Assembly: GCA_963775445.1 (NCBI GenBank)
Contig: CAVZIT010000004.1
Span: 2,046,001 to 2,110,000 of the forward strand
Direction: 5' to 3'
DNA length: 64,000 nucleotides
DNA from: Dokdonella_A sp963775445
Lineage (GTDB): Bacteria; Pseudomonadota; Gammaproteobacteria; Xanthomonadales; Rhodanobacteraceae
Positions within the stretch are counted from its first letter, which is position 1; every line of letters begins with the position of its first letter. The position numbers were made by a program, and so were the translations under genes. Shown one piece after another: positions 44,448 to 53,616 of this stretch. Below the pieces are notes generated by a model. The model did no database searches. It was not told the DNA's origin and was given only the letters and a program-made list of their open reading frames with translations.

Positions 44448-44742
44448 ATCGAAGAAGTCGCGTGGGGAAATGCGTCCGCGGCATGAGAAAATTGCCTTGG
44501 AGCGCATTCGGCATGTACCGGGCGCTGCATTTCGTGCGCTGATCACGGATCGGAGCACGCAGGTCCAGAGCCTGCGGACGGCGACCTTCCGCAGCGCAAG
44601 GCGCGCAGAGCGGCGCTGTGGGCGAGCGATACCTGGTCCACCAAGCCCGAAGACGCAGGCCGGATTCATTCATCGGCGTTACACTCCATCGATTGTTCCC
44701 TCACGGCGTAGGTGTACCGACGCCCACGACGAACCGCAAACG
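44448..44742. other. 295-bp gap before the GGDEF gene
   Basis: Apart from the extended open frame of the GGDEF gene (in frame back to 44410), nothing protein-like, repeated or RNA-like is visible here. It should contain the promoter of the GGDEF gene. Confidence 0.5.
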
Positions 44743-46782
44743 ATGACGTCGTCGCCACTACGCATCCTGCTCGTTGCAACTCCACCGCACGATGCCCGTG
44801 TCGCTGGTGATCTGCAACGGCAGGCGCTGCTGTCCGACGCGCAAATTGCGACGCGGAATTCGATGGAGACTGCGCTCGACCACCTCGATGGTCATCCGGT
44901 CGATCTGATCCTGCTGGAGTGCAGCACGACGGATACCGACCTGGTGGAGGATATCCGGCGGCTCCGCAGTCACCCATCGGATGTACCGATCATCGCATTG
45001 ACCGGAACTTACGGATCCGACGATACGGCGATGATCGAAGCCGGGGTCGAGGATTGTCTTCCGATCGATCCGCTGGATCCGTTGGGACTCGCGCGCACGA
45101 TCAACCACGCCGTCGCGCGTCGGCGGACACGCAGGTCGTTACTCGGAAACGACGACATCTCGCGCGTGTTGTTCGAGCACAATCCATATCCCGTCCTGAT
45201 TTACTCACCCGATTCGCAACGAGTCCTGGCAGCAAACGCGGCCGCTTGCGAATTGTATGGCTACAGCCATGAAGAATGGTTGACGATGCCACTCGACGAT
45301 ATTCGCCATCCCGAGGACACGCCGCGAATTCGGGAAAAGTTGTCGCAAGCCGCGTCCGAGCACGTGCATCTGGGAATCTGGCGTCATCGACACCGTGATG
45401 GATCCACGCTGTTCGTCGACATCCACGTGAGTCCGCTGATTTTCCACGGAGCTCCTGCACGCGTGTCGCAGCTACGCGATGTCACGGTCGAGCGCCGCGC
45501 CATTCGCGCGATGGAAGCAAGTGAGCGCCGTTATCGCGATCTGTTCGAACACAGTCTCGGATTCATTTGCATCCACGACATGTATGGCCAGATCCTCTCC
45601 ATCAATCCGGCCGCAGCCGACTCGCTCGGGTACCGCATGGCGGAAGTGCTCGGCCATTTCCTGGTCGAATTCATGCCCGAGCAACTGCGCCCGCGTTTCG
45701 CCGAGTACCTGCACGCAGTCCGCTCGAGCGGCAGCCACCGCGGCGTGATGTTGCTCGTACACCGTGACGGCAGCGAGCTCGCCTGGCAATATCACAATCG
45801 CCTGCATACCGAGGCGGATGGCAGCACGATCATAGTCGGCTACGCGCAGGACATGAGTGATCAACGCGCGGCGGAACGCGCGCTGCGCCGCAGCGAACGG
45901 CGCATCGTCACCATAACCGACGCGCTGCCGTTGCGGGTCGCGTACCTCGACAGCGATCTGCGTTTCGTGTTTGTCAACGCGGCCTACGAGAAAATCTACG
46001 AACGCGATCGCAAAACCATCGTCGGCAGCCTCGTCGCCGACGTGATCGGCGCAGATCGCTACGCAAGGCGCGAGCCCTATCTTCGGCGCGCGCTCGCTGG
46101 AGAGCGAATCACCTTCGAGGACGAATCCGGCGAGGGATCGAGCTATCGCTGCGAGGAATTCACCTGCCTGCCGGAGTTCTCGGACGACCAGCGCCAGGTG
46201 ATCGGCATCCACGTCATGGGCCAGGATGTGACCGTCGGCAAGCTCGAGGAACAACGTCTGACCACACTGGCCCGGAACGACGAGCTGACGGGACTCCACA
46301 ACCGCACGGGTTTCCTCGAGCGACTGGGCCGCGCCCTGGACCACAGCGCGAAACAGCATTCACTGCTCGCCCTCATGTATCTGGACGTGGATGGCTTCAA
46401 GCAGATCAACGACACCCATGGGCATGCCGTGGGCGATCAATTGCTTTCGGCGTTTGCCCAGCGCCTCAAGCAGACCGTGCGCACGTCCGACGTGATCGCG
46501 CGCCTGGGCGGCGACGAATTCACGGTCATCATGGAAGGCGTTGCCCAACCGGAGATCGTGACCGCCGCGGCCGAACGCATCGTCGAAGCAATGCGCCTGC
46601 CGTTCTCGCTACGCTCGGACGGCAACGCGGATTCACTGCGGATCAGCACCAGCGTCGGCATCGCATTCCACCTGGACGAATCCGAGTCGGCACCCGAGCT
46701 GCTGCAACGGGCCGATGCAATGCTCTACGAGGCCAAACGCGGCGGACGTGACCGTTGGTGCGCTGCACCGATCCAGGCATGA
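44743..46782 (+). CDS. Pseudo-receiver/PAS/GGDEF diguanylate cyclase
   Basis: A 679-residue cytoplasmic signalling protein. Residues ~1-130 fold like a receiver but lack the acidic pair (LLVATPP), have Glu in place of the phospho-acceptor Asp (ILLECSTTD) and lack the conserved Lys, so it is a pseudo-receiver. Three PAS domains follow (about 145-270, 275-395, 400-520; for example FICIHDMYGQILSINPAA and RVAYLDSDLRFVFVNAAY). The GGDEF domain has an intact active site RLGGDEFTVI, the DVDGFKQINDTHGH metal/GTP segment and an RxxD inhibitory site (RTSD) five residues before GGDEF. It should make cyclic di-GMP, with product feedback. No EAL domain is present. Confidence 0.92.
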   Translation: MTSSPLRILLVATPPHDARVAGDLQRQALLSDAQIATRNSMETALDHLDGHPVDLILLECSTTDTDLVEDIRRLRSHPSDVPIIALTGTYGSDDTAMIEAGVEDCLPIDPLDPLGLARTINHAVARRRTRRSLLGNDDISRVLFEHNPYPVLIYSPDSQRVLAANAAACELYGYSHEEWLTMPLDDIRHPEDTPRIREKLSQAASEHVHLGIWRHRHRDGSTLFVDIHVSPLIFHGAPARVSQLRDVTVERRAIRAMEASERRYRDLFEHSLGFICIHDMYGQILSINPAAADSLGYRMAEVLGHFLVEFMPEQLRPRFAEYLHAVRSSGSHRGVMLLVHRDGSELAWQYHNRLHTEADGSTIIVGYAQDMSDQRAAERALRRSERRIVTITDALPLRVAYLDSDLRFVFVNAAYEKIYERDRKTIVGSLVADVIGADRYARREPYLRRALAGERITFEDESGEGSSYRCEEFTCLPEFSDDQRQVIGIHVMGQDVTVGKLEEQRLTTLARNDELTGLHNRTGFLERLGRALDHSAKQHSLLALMYLDVDGFKQINDTHGHAVGDQLLSAFAQRLKQTVRTSDVIARLGGDEFTVIMEGVAQPEIVTAAAERIVEAMRLPFSLRSDGNADSLRISTSVGIAFHLDESESAPELLQRADAMLYEAKRGGRDRWCAAPIQA

Positions 46783-46887
46783 TGCCGCACGGCGCAGCAC
46801 CCGCTCTGTCATCGTTTACCGTATCTACGAATTCCTTCGTGATCGGAGTATCATCGGCACGTAACTCTTGAGGCCGGGATTGTTGCC

Positions 46888-48546
46888 ATGAAACTTTCCA
46901 GAGCGCTTTCGGCGCTGGTAATCGCAGGTTTGATGGTCGCGACTGCAGGTTGTGGAGGCTCATCCAACAGTTCAAGCAGTACGCCTCCGCCGTCCCCTCC
47001 TCCGGCGCCGCCTCCACCGGTACCACCGCCGCCCACACCGACGCTCGATCCGCAGTATCTCGCCTCGGCGACATCCCCGTTCGGCACCAGTTGCGACGGC
47101 GCCACGCCGGTCGGCACGCTGTACGTGAATGCCGAAGTGGAACCGTCACTCGCGGTCGACCCGTCCAACGGCTCGCTTTTGAACGCCGTGTGGCAGCAGG
47201 ACCGGTGGTCAACCGGCGGATCGCGCGGCATCGTGGCGGCTCGCTCGACTGATGGTGGCCGCAGTTGGACACGCCAGCCCATGTTGTTCACGCGCTGCGC
47301 AGGTGGCACGGGTGCCAACGGCGGCAATTATCCGCGTGCGAGCAATCCGTGGATTACGGTGTCGAGCGATGGCACGCTCAACCAGCTCGCGCTGGCGTTC
47401 AGCGGCGACGTGTTGCGGCCGGGCTCGACCAGCGCCGTCGTCGCAGCACGATCGACCGATGGCGGTGCAACCTGGGGGCCGACTCAGACGCTGATCCTGG
47501 ATGGAAGCAATTTCTTCAACGACAAGGGCGCGATCACGGCCGATCCGGTGACCGTGCAGAACGTTTACGCGGTTTGGGACCGGCTGAGCAGCGCAAACGT
47601 GGGTCCGAGCGAATTCACACGCAGCACCGATCAGGGTGCTTCCTGGGAAAGCGCACGTGCGATCTACGATCCGGGCGTCAACAACCAGACCATCAGCAAT
47701 GCAATCGTGGTGTTGCCGAACGGTACGCTGGTCGACATGTTTCTCGAACTCTTGGGCACCGCGAACGGGGGCTACTCATCCACGATTCGCGTGATCAGAT
47801 CGAGCGACACCGGCGATACCTGGTCGGCGCCGATAACCGTTGCGGAGGATCTTGCGGTCGGCACCCGGGATCCCGACACAGGGAATCCGATTCGCGACAG
47901 CGCCCTGATCCCGGACATCGCCGTGGCTCCGGACGGCACCTTGTACGTCGTCTGGCAGGACTCACGTTTCAGCAATGGGGCGCGCGACGCGATTGCGATC
48001 AGTGAATCGGTGGATGCTGGCGTGACTTGGTCGTCGCCGATCCTGGTCAACGGCGATCCGACCGTGGCGGCGTTCACTCCGGTGGCTCACGTGCGCGACG
48101 ATGGCGTCATCGGCGTGACCTATTACGATTTTCGCGACAACACCACCGATACGGCGACCCTTTACACCGATCACTGGCTCGCGGTCTCGATGGATGCGTC
48201 CGCGTGGTCGGACCATCAGGTCGCGGGACCATTCGATCTGACGATCGCACCGATTGCGACGTCTCCCGGGAACGGCTATTTCCTTGGCGACTACCAGGCG
48301 CTGCAAAGTGCCGGCTCGTTGTTCCTGCCGATGTTCGTGCAAACCAACAGCGGCAACACGACCAACCGAACGGACGTGTTTGCGGCGCCGGCGGTTTCGG
48401 TCACGGAGACGGCCATTTTTGCGGCCGCAAAACGCAGTGCAATGCAGGCGCAACCGGTGACGCCCGATCCGGCGTGGCGCCAGCGCATCAGCGACAACAT
48501 CGTGCGAGAACTGCATGCGCGATTGCATGCCTCGCCAAACTCCTGA
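46888..48546 (+). CDS. BNR-repeat (sialidase-like) lipoprotein
   Basis: A 552-residue secreted protein. The lipoprotein signal ends in the lipobox ATAGC (Cys22), followed by a Ser run and a proline-rich linker (PPPSPPPAPPPPVPPPP) that would hold the domain away from the membrane. The rest is a six-bladed sialidase-type propeller with several Asp-boxes: STDGGRSWT, STDGGATWG, STDQGASWE, SSDTGDTWS and SVDAGVTWSS. The Arg triad of true sialidases is not obvious, so the enzymatic role is unproven; it may be a glycan-binding or glycosidase protein. It is a single-gene unit followed by a REP-like repeat. Confidence 0.87.
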   Translation: MKLSRALSALVIAGLMVATAGCGGSSNSSSSTPPPSPPPAPPPPVPPPPTPTLDPQYLASATSPFGTSCDGATPVGTLYVNAEVEPSLAVDPSNGSLLNAVWQQDRWSTGGSRGIVAARSTDGGRSWTRQPMLFTRCAGGTGANGGNYPRASNPWITVSSDGTLNQLALAFSGDVLRPGSTSAVVAARSTDGGATWGPTQTLILDGSNFFNDKGAITADPVTVQNVYAVWDRLSSANVGPSEFTRSTDQGASWESARAIYDPGVNNQTISNAIVVLPNGTLVDMFLELLGTANGGYSSTIRVIRSSDTGDTWSAPITVAEDLAVGTRDPDTGNPIRDSALIPDIAVAPDGTLYVVWQDSRFSNGARDAIAISESVDAGVTWSSPILVNGDPTVAAFTPVAHVRDDGVIGVTYYDFRDNTTDTATLYTDHWLAVSMDASAWSDHQVAGPFDLTIAPIATSPGNGYFLGDYQALQSAGSLFLPMFVQTNSGNTTNRTDVFAAPAVSVTETAIFAAAKRSAMQAQPVTPDPAWRQRISDNIVRELHARLHASPNS

Positions 48547-48569
48547 AGCGAGCCGCGGGGCGCTTCCTC

Positions 48570-48622
48570 TTCGCTGCGCTACGCCTGTCCTGAGTTCATC
48601 GAAGGGCTCAGCGCGAACGGAC
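48570..48622. repeat. REP-like intergenic repeat
   Basis: The element runs from CTTCGCTGCGCTACGCC to GGGCTCAGCGCGAACGGAC in the gap before the nitroreductase gene. GCTGCGCTACGC is the reverse complement of part of the 36196 element, and GAAGGGCTCAGCG can fold on itself. It belongs to the same dispersed family in the opposite orientation. Confidence 0.6.
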
Positions 48623-48708
48623 AATGGTTATTTGCTGCCAGCTGTTCGGACGAGCGATTTGTGCTGAATATGGCTAGGATGACGTGTCTCTGAACTGACG
48701 GACAGGTC

Positions 48709-49377
48709 ATGTCGGCTCCGCCCACCATGCCTCTGACGCCGCGCGAAATGCTGACCGACGACGAACGCATCGCACGCGCGACGGCGTTCGCCGACGAACT
48801 GGCGCAACGGCGCACGGTGCGCGAGTTTGCGCCGACGCCTGTGCCGCGCAAGGTCATCGAACACTGCCTGCGCGCGGCAGGCAGTGCGCCGAGCGGCGCG
48901 AATCAGCAACCCTGGCGTTTTGTTGCGGTATCCGACGCTGCGATCAAACGCCGCATTCGCGAAGCAGCCGAAGCCGAGGAACGCGAATTCTATGCGCATC
49001 GCGCACCGCCCGAATGGCTCGATGCGCTGGGGCCGCTCGGAACGGATGCGGAGAAACCCTTTCTCGAAATGGCGCCGTGGCTGATCGCGGTTTTCTACGA
49101 GCGATTCGGACTCGACAGCGCAGGTCGCAAGCAGAAGCGCTATTACCCGCACGAATCGGTTGGCCTCGCCTGCGGGTTCCTGATCGCCGCGTTGCACCGT
49201 GCCGGGTTGGCCACGCTGACGCACACGCCAAGCCCGATGGGTTTTCTCAACGAGATACTCGATCGACCGCGCAACGAAATGCCGTATCTCCTGCTGGTTG
49301 TCGGCCATCCGGCGAAAGGCTGCCGCGTGCCGGACATCCGGCGCCTGCCGCTCGATGCGTTCGCAGTTTTCATGTAG
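48709..49377 (+). CDS. Nitroreductase-family flavoprotein
   Basis: A 222-residue FMN-dependent oxidoreductase of the nitroreductase superfamily. The N-terminal FMN-phosphate motif RRTVREFAPTPVPRKVIEHC, the GSAPSGANQQPWRFV block and the C-terminal YLLLVVGHPAKGC are clear. The family reduces nitro-compounds, quinones or flavins using NAD(P)H, and the iodotyrosine deiodinase-like branch has a similar SGANQQPW segment. The physiological substrate is unknown. It is flanked on both sides by REP-like repeats and appears to be its own transcription unit. Confidence 0.9.
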   Translation: MSAPPTMPLTPREMLTDDERIARATAFADELAQRRTVREFAPTPVPRKVIEHCLRAAGSAPSGANQQPWRFVAVSDAAIKRRIREAAEAEEREFYAHRAPPEWLDALGPLGTDAEKPFLEMAPWLIAVFYERFGLDSAGRKQKRYYPHESVGLACGFLIAALHRAGLATLTHTPSPMGFLNEILDRPRNEMPYLLLVVGHPAKGCRVPDIRRLPLDAFAVFM

Positions 49378-49402
49378 GTGGCCGCAAGCGACGTGCTTCC
49401 AG

Positions 49403-49478
49403 CCGTTCGCCTTGAGCGTCGCAACCCATACACCGTTCACCCTTTGCGTAGCGCCAAAGGCGCGAAGTCGAAGGGCAT
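49403..49478. repeat. REP-like intergenic repeat, compound copy
   Basis: The region contains two related units, one beginning CCGTTCGCCTTGAGCG and one ending CGCGAAGTCGAAGGG, with CCTTTGCG-TAGCG-CCAAAGG-type symmetry inside. It lies in the 215-bp gap between the nitroreductase and the ATP-grasp genes. The remainder of this gap shows no other feature. Confidence 0.6.
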
Positions 49479-49592
49479 GTCCCGACCCCATCGCACGACG
49501 AGGTCCGTGAGCAGCGTTCAGGGTGTTGCAGGTAGAATGACGGCAATTCGCGGTGCTGCTGCACTGCCGATCGGGTCACACGAGGGGTGTGG

Positions 49593-51017
49593 ATGGGTTC
49601 CGGGGAAACAGGTTTCGACGAGATGGGATGGCCCGACTCGATTCGTGCGCCATATGCCCTCGTCGATGCATGGCTCAAATCACTTTCCGCCGACCAACTT
49701 GAACTCAAGCACCGCGAAGCCGAAGTGCTGTTCCGGCGTATCGGAATTACGTTTGCGGTTTATACCGAAGGTGGCGATCCGGAACGGCTGATACCGTTCG
49801 ATTTCATTCCGCGCGTGCTCGCGCAGGCCGAATGGCAGCGTTTGCGCAACGGACTCGAGCAGCGCGCGCGCGCGCTCAACGCGTTCATCCACGATGTCTA
49901 TCACGACCGCGAGATCGTTCGCGCCGGCCATATTCCCGAGCGACTGATCCTGCACAACGCGGAGTTTCGTCCCGAGATGGCCGGGCTGGATCTTCCAGGC
50001 CAGATGTATTCGCACATCGCCGGCATCGACATGGTGCGCACAGGGCCGGACAACTACTACGTACTCGAGGACAATTGTCGTACGCCGTCCGGCGTCTCCT
50101 ACATGGTCGAAAACCGCGAGGTCATGCAGCGGCTTTTCCCGGACCTGTTCCGGCGCAACCAGGTGGCTCCGGTTGCGCACTATCCCGATGAACTGCTCGC
50201 CACGCTGCGCTCGCTGGCTCCGCCCAATTGCCAGGGCGAGCCGACGGTGGTGCTGCTGACGCCGGGTATCCGCAACAGCGCCTACTACGAACACGCGTTC
50301 CTTGCCGACGAAATGGGCATCGACCTGGTCGAGGGCGCCGATCTCCTGGTCAGCCACGACGTGTGTTACATGCGCACGACCGCCGGGCTCGAACGCGTCG
50401 ATGTGATTTATCGACGTATCGACGATGTGTATCTCGATCCACTGGTGTTCAACCCGACCTCGATGCTCGGCGTGGCCGGCCTGCATTTCGCCAATCGCGC
50501 AGGCAACGTCACATTGACCAACGCGATTGGCGCAGGCATCGCGGACGACAAGGCCGTCTACATCCATGTGCCGCAGATGGTGCGCTTCTACCTCGGCGAA
50601 GAACCCCTGCTGAGCAACGTGCCGACACACGATTGCAGCAAGCCCGACGATCTGGCCTATGTGCTCGATCACCTTGACGAGCTCGTGGTCAAGGCAGTGC
50701 ACGGATCGGGCGGCTACGGAATGCTCGTCGGCCCGCACGCGAGCCGCGCCGAACTGGAAAATTTCAGGGCGCTGCTCAAGAGCAAGCCGCACGAGTACAT
50801 CGCGCAGCCGACACTGGCGCTGTCGACCGTTCCGACTTTCGTCGAATCCGGCATCGCGCCGCGGCACGTGGATCTTCGGCCATTCGTGCTGTGCGGCGCA
50901 GACCACATTCGCGTCGTCCCGGGTGGCCTGACACGAGTGGCACTCAAGAAAGGTTCCCTGGTCGTCAATTCCTCGCAAGGAGGCGGCACCAAGGACACCT
51001 GGATTCTGGAAAACTGA
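49593..51017 (+). CDS. Circularly permuted ATP-grasp protein of the Anbu operon (DUF404/DUF407, COG2308)
   Basis: A 474-residue predicted ATP-grasp ligase with circularly permuted order. Recognisable blocks are IPFDFIPRVLAQAEWQRLRN and YVLEDNCRTPSGVSYMVENR, then LLTPGIRNSAYYEHAFLADEMG, VVKAVHGSGGYGMLVGP (the lysine and glycine-rich ATP-binding part) and RHVDLRPFVLCG with NSSQGGGTKDTW near the end. These fit the COG2308 family, proposed to be peptide or amide ligases. It is the first gene of a four-gene operon with alpha-E, transglutaminase-like and Anbu genes, with only three bases to the next start. I prefer the ATG at 49593, preceded by GAGGGG. Its substrate is unknown. Confidence 0.93.
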   Translation: MGSGETGFDEMGWPDSIRAPYALVDAWLKSLSADQLELKHREAEVLFRRIGITFAVYTEGGDPERLIPFDFIPRVLAQAEWQRLRNGLEQRARALNAFIHDVYHDREIVRAGHIPERLILHNAEFRPEMAGLDLPGQMYSHIAGIDMVRTGPDNYYVLEDNCRTPSGVSYMVENREVMQRLFPDLFRRNQVAPVAHYPDELLATLRSLAPPNCQGEPTVVLLTPGIRNSAYYEHAFLADEMGIDLVEGADLLVSHDVCYMRTTAGLERVDVIYRRIDDVYLDPLVFNPTSMLGVAGLHFANRAGNVTLTNAIGAGIADDKAVYIHVPQMVRFYLGEEPLLSNVPTHDCSKPDDLAYVLDHLDELVVKAVHGSGGYGMLVGPHASRAELENFRALLKSKPHEYIAQPTLALSTVPTFVESGIAPRHVDLRPFVLCGADHIRVVPGGLTRVALKKGSLVVNSSQGGGTKDTWILEN

Positions 51018-51020
51018 CGC

Positions 51021-51962
51021 ATGCTCGCACGTACCGCCGACAATCTGTTCTGGCTTTCGCGCTACATGGAGCGCGCAGACTACGTTGCCCGCCTGCTGCA
51101 GGTTGCGGGACAGATGAATGCCGTGCGCGTCGACAGCCATCGCAACAGCGAATGGGAATCGGCGCTGGTTGCCGCCGGTTGCGAGGAGGAATATGCGGTC
51201 CAACACGAGACCGTGGAAGAATCCTCGGTCATCGATTTCCTCGCCTTCGACGAGAAAAATCCGTCGTCCATCGCCAACTGCATCGAGACTGCGCGGCGCA
51301 ATGCGCGCGCGGTGCGCACGGCACTCACGACCGACATGTGGGAGGCCGTCAATACAACCTGGCAGGAGCTCGCGATCTATCGTGCTTCGCCGATGAACGA
51401 AGATCGCCTGACGGAATTTCTCGACTGGGTCAAGGCGCGCGTCGGACTTTTCCATGGCGTGTGTTCGAACGCGATGCTGCGCCGCGATGGGTTCCATTTC
51501 GCACGCGTGGGCCAGTTCCTCGAACGCGCCGACAACAGCGCGCGCCTGCTCGATGTCAAATATCACGTGCTGCTGCCGAAGATCAGCGACGTCGGCGGCG
51601 TGGTCGATTATTACCAGTGGCTGGCGATCCTGCGCGTGGTCGGCGCAAGGCGCGCCTATCGGGTGCTGTTCAAGGGACAGGTGGAACCCTCGCGCGTGGC
51701 CGAACTCCTGATTACGCGGGGTGAATTTCCGCGCTCGCTGGCGTTCTGCTACCACCAGATCACACAGCACCTGGATGCGATCCACGGCCAGGATTCCGCG
51801 CTCGCCGTCGAATCCCGGCGACAGGCACATTCGCTCTATGCCAACCTTCGCTTCGCGCACATCGAGCGCATTCTCGCCGATGGCCTGCACGAATATCTCA
51901 CCGATCTGATCGAGCGCAGCGATACGCTGGGTCAGGAGATCGCCAAGGGACACCTGTTCTGA
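51021..51962 (+). CDS. Alpha-E domain protein (DUF403, COG2307)
   Basis: A 313-residue, almost all-helical protein with the conserved start MLARTADNLFWLSRYMERAD, the motif RVGLFHGVCSNAMLRRDGFH and FLERADNSARLLDVKYH, and the C-terminal REGEFPRSLAFC-like block (RGEFPRSLAFCYHQI). It matches the alpha-E family, which is always found next to COG2308 ATP-grasp proteins. It has no proven activity and is thought to be a partner or substrate-handling subunit. It starts three bases after the ATP-grasp stop and overlaps the transglutaminase-like gene by one base. Confidence 0.93.
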   Translation: MLARTADNLFWLSRYMERADYVARLLQVAGQMNAVRVDSHRNSEWESALVAAGCEEEYAVQHETVEESSVIDFLAFDEKNPSSIANCIETARRNARAVRTALTTDMWEAVNTTWQELAIYRASPMNEDRLTEFLDWVKARVGLFHGVCSNAMLRRDGFHFARVGQFLERADNSARLLDVKYHVLLPKISDVGGVVDYYQWLAILRVVGARRAYRVLFKGQVEPSRVAELLITRGEFPRSLAFCYHQITQHLDAIHGQDSALAVESRRQAHSLYANLRFAHIERILADGLHEYLTDLIERSDTLGQEIAKGHLF

Positions 51963-52777
51963 TGCATCTGCGCATCGTCCATGACACCCAATACCGCTAT
52001 GACGAAGCCGCGAGCCTGATCGTCCAGGCATTGCGCATGTGGCCCGCGACAAGCGACGGCCAGATCGTCAAACACTGGCGCGTGGAGGTCGACGGCAAAC
52101 TTCTGCGGCCGACCTGCAACGACGGCTTCGGCAACCCGGTCGCAACGCACACGATCGATCGGCTGGTGGATTCGGTACACCTTTCGGTGCGCGGGCACGT
52201 CGAAACGCATGATCTCCACGGCGTGCACGGCGACGGCGCGGGCATGTTGCCACCGATGTTCTTCCACGCCGCGACCGAGCTCACGGCGAGCACCCCGGCG
52301 ATCGATACCATGGCCCGATCGAGCGCCGGAGAAGGCAGCGATCTCGAACGCCTGCATCGGTTGTGCAATGCCGTGCGTGATCGCGTGGATTACCTGGCCG
52401 ACACGACCGACGCCGAAACCACGGCGGCAGAGGCCTTCGTCAACGAAGCCGGGGTCTGCCAGGATCACGCGCACGTCATGATCGCCGCAGCCCGCGCCCT
52501 CGGCTATGCCGCGCGCTACGTCAGCGGCTACTTGTGCCCGATCGACATCGACACACCGGCTGCAAGCCATGCGTGGGCCGAGATTTTCGTGGACAATCTG
52601 GGCTGGGTCGGGTTCGATGCCGCCAATCGGGTATCGCCGGACGAACGTTACGTGCGCATCGGTTGTGGGCGTGATTACCGCGATGCGGCGCCGGTACGAG
52701 GCGTGCGCCTTGGCGGTGTCGCCGAGACGCTGCACGTGGAAGTGAATATCGCCGAGACAACGCAGAAAGCGCAATAA
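51962..52777 (+). CDS. Transglutaminase-like cysteine protease/transferase of the Anbu operon
   Basis: A 271-residue protein with an N-terminal bacterial transglutaminase-like beta domain (MHLRIVHDTQYRYDEAAS) and a papain-fold core. The catalytic cysteine lies in NEAGVCQDHAHVMIAAAR and the histidine and aspartate in ASHAWAEIFVDNLGWVGFDA. The segment ARYVSGYLCP is also typical. Such proteins cleave or transfer peptide amide bonds and in this operon may reverse or process the product of the ATP-grasp ligase. It has no signal peptide, so it is cytoplasmic like its neighbours. The start overlaps the alpha-E stop (TGATG). Confidence 0.93.
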   Translation: MHLRIVHDTQYRYDEAASLIVQALRMWPATSDGQIVKHWRVEVDGKLLRPTCNDGFGNPVATHTIDRLVDSVHLSVRGHVETHDLHGVHGDGAGMLPPMFFHAATELTASTPAIDTMARSSAGEGSDLERLHRLCNAVRDRVDYLADTTDAETTAAEAFVNEAGVCQDHAHVMIAAARALGYAARYVSGYLCPIDIDTPAASHAWAEIFVDNLGWVGFDAANRVSPDERYVRIGCGRDYRDAAPVRGVRLGGVAETLHVEVNIAETTQKAQ

Positions 52778-52839
52778 TCAGCGAGCAACTGCGGCCGGCC
52801 GATCCCGCCGCAGGTCCAATCAACATCAGGGAGTAACCC

Positions 52840-53604
52840 GTGACCTATTGCGTAGGCTTGTTCCTCGATCGAGGACTGGTGATGCTTGCCGACACGCGGA
52901 CCAACGCGGGCTTCGACAACATCTCCTGTTTCTCCAAACTCAACACATTCCTGCGCAAGGGCGAACGCATGATCGCGACCATGAGCGCGGGCAACCTTGC
53001 GATCTCGCAGGCAGTCATCAACCGCATCCAGGATGGCCTTCCCGATCCCGAAACCGGCGAGATCGAAACGATATACACGGTGCCCACGATGTTTCGCGCC
53101 GCGGCACTGGTCGGTGAAGGCGTGCGGCGGGTGTACAGCACGCATGGCATTGCGATGCGCGAACAGAACGTGTCGTTCGATGTCTCGATCATGCTGGGTG
53201 GACAGATCGCCGGGCGCACGATGCGCCTGTTCCACATCTATGCGGCGGGCAATTTCATCGAGGCAACCGGCGACACGCCGTTCCTGCAGATCGGCGAGCA
53301 CAAGTACGGAAAGCCCATTCTCGACCGCGCCGTGACCAGCGGCATGCCGCTTTCCGACGGCGTCAAGCTCGCACTGATCTCGATGGATTCGACGCTGCGC
53401 TCCAACCTCAGTGTCGGGCTGCCGTTGGATCTGCTGACCTACCGCAACGACAGCATCGACGATGTCGAAACGCATCGCATCACCGAAGACGATGCGTATT
53501 TCAAGATGGTGCGCGAACGTTGGTCCAGCGCCCTCTATGATGCGCAACGCGCGATTCCGGTGCCGGAATGGCTGCGCGAGGAACCCACTCACCGCGTCGC
53601 TTGA
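52840..53604 (+). CDS. Anbu (ancestral beta-subunit, bacterial proteasome-type peptidase)
   Basis: A 254-residue Ntn-hydrolase fold protein of the Anbu/BPH family. Unlike HslV it starts directly with the nucleophile after Met: MTYCVGLFLDRGLVMLADTR, where Thr2 is the predicted catalytic residue, followed by conserved Asp and a Lys in SKLNTFLRKGERM. The start is a GTG with AGGGAG six bases before it. Family members form ring or lock-washer assemblies, and their peptidase substrate is not known. It is the last gene of the ATP-grasp, alpha-E, transglutaminase-like operon, an association seen repeatedly for Anbu genes. Confidence 0.94.
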   Translation: MTYCVGLFLDRGLVMLADTRTNAGFDNISCFSKLNTFLRKGERMIATMSAGNLAISQAVINRIQDGLPDPETGEIETIYTVPTMFRAAALVGEGVRRVYSTHGIAMREQNVSFDVSIMLGGQIAGRTMRLFHIYAAGNFIEATGDTPFLQIGEHKYGKPILDRAVTSGMPLSDGVKLALISMDSTLRSNLSVGLPLDLLTYRNDSIDDVETHRITEDDAYFKMVRERWSSALYDAQRAIPVPEWLREEPTHRVA

Positions 53605-53616
53605 GATCGTCGGCTC

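Noticed and set aside
47000..47040. CCTCC/CCACC-rich repeats as a possible ssrA-like attachment duplicate
   Set aside because: This is the coding sequence of a proline-rich linker in the BNR lipoprotein; similarity to the ssrA end is compositional.
49680..52052. 790-codon open frame antisense to the Anbu operon
   Set aside because: The three plus-strand proteins match known families with catalytic motifs. The antisense product shows none.
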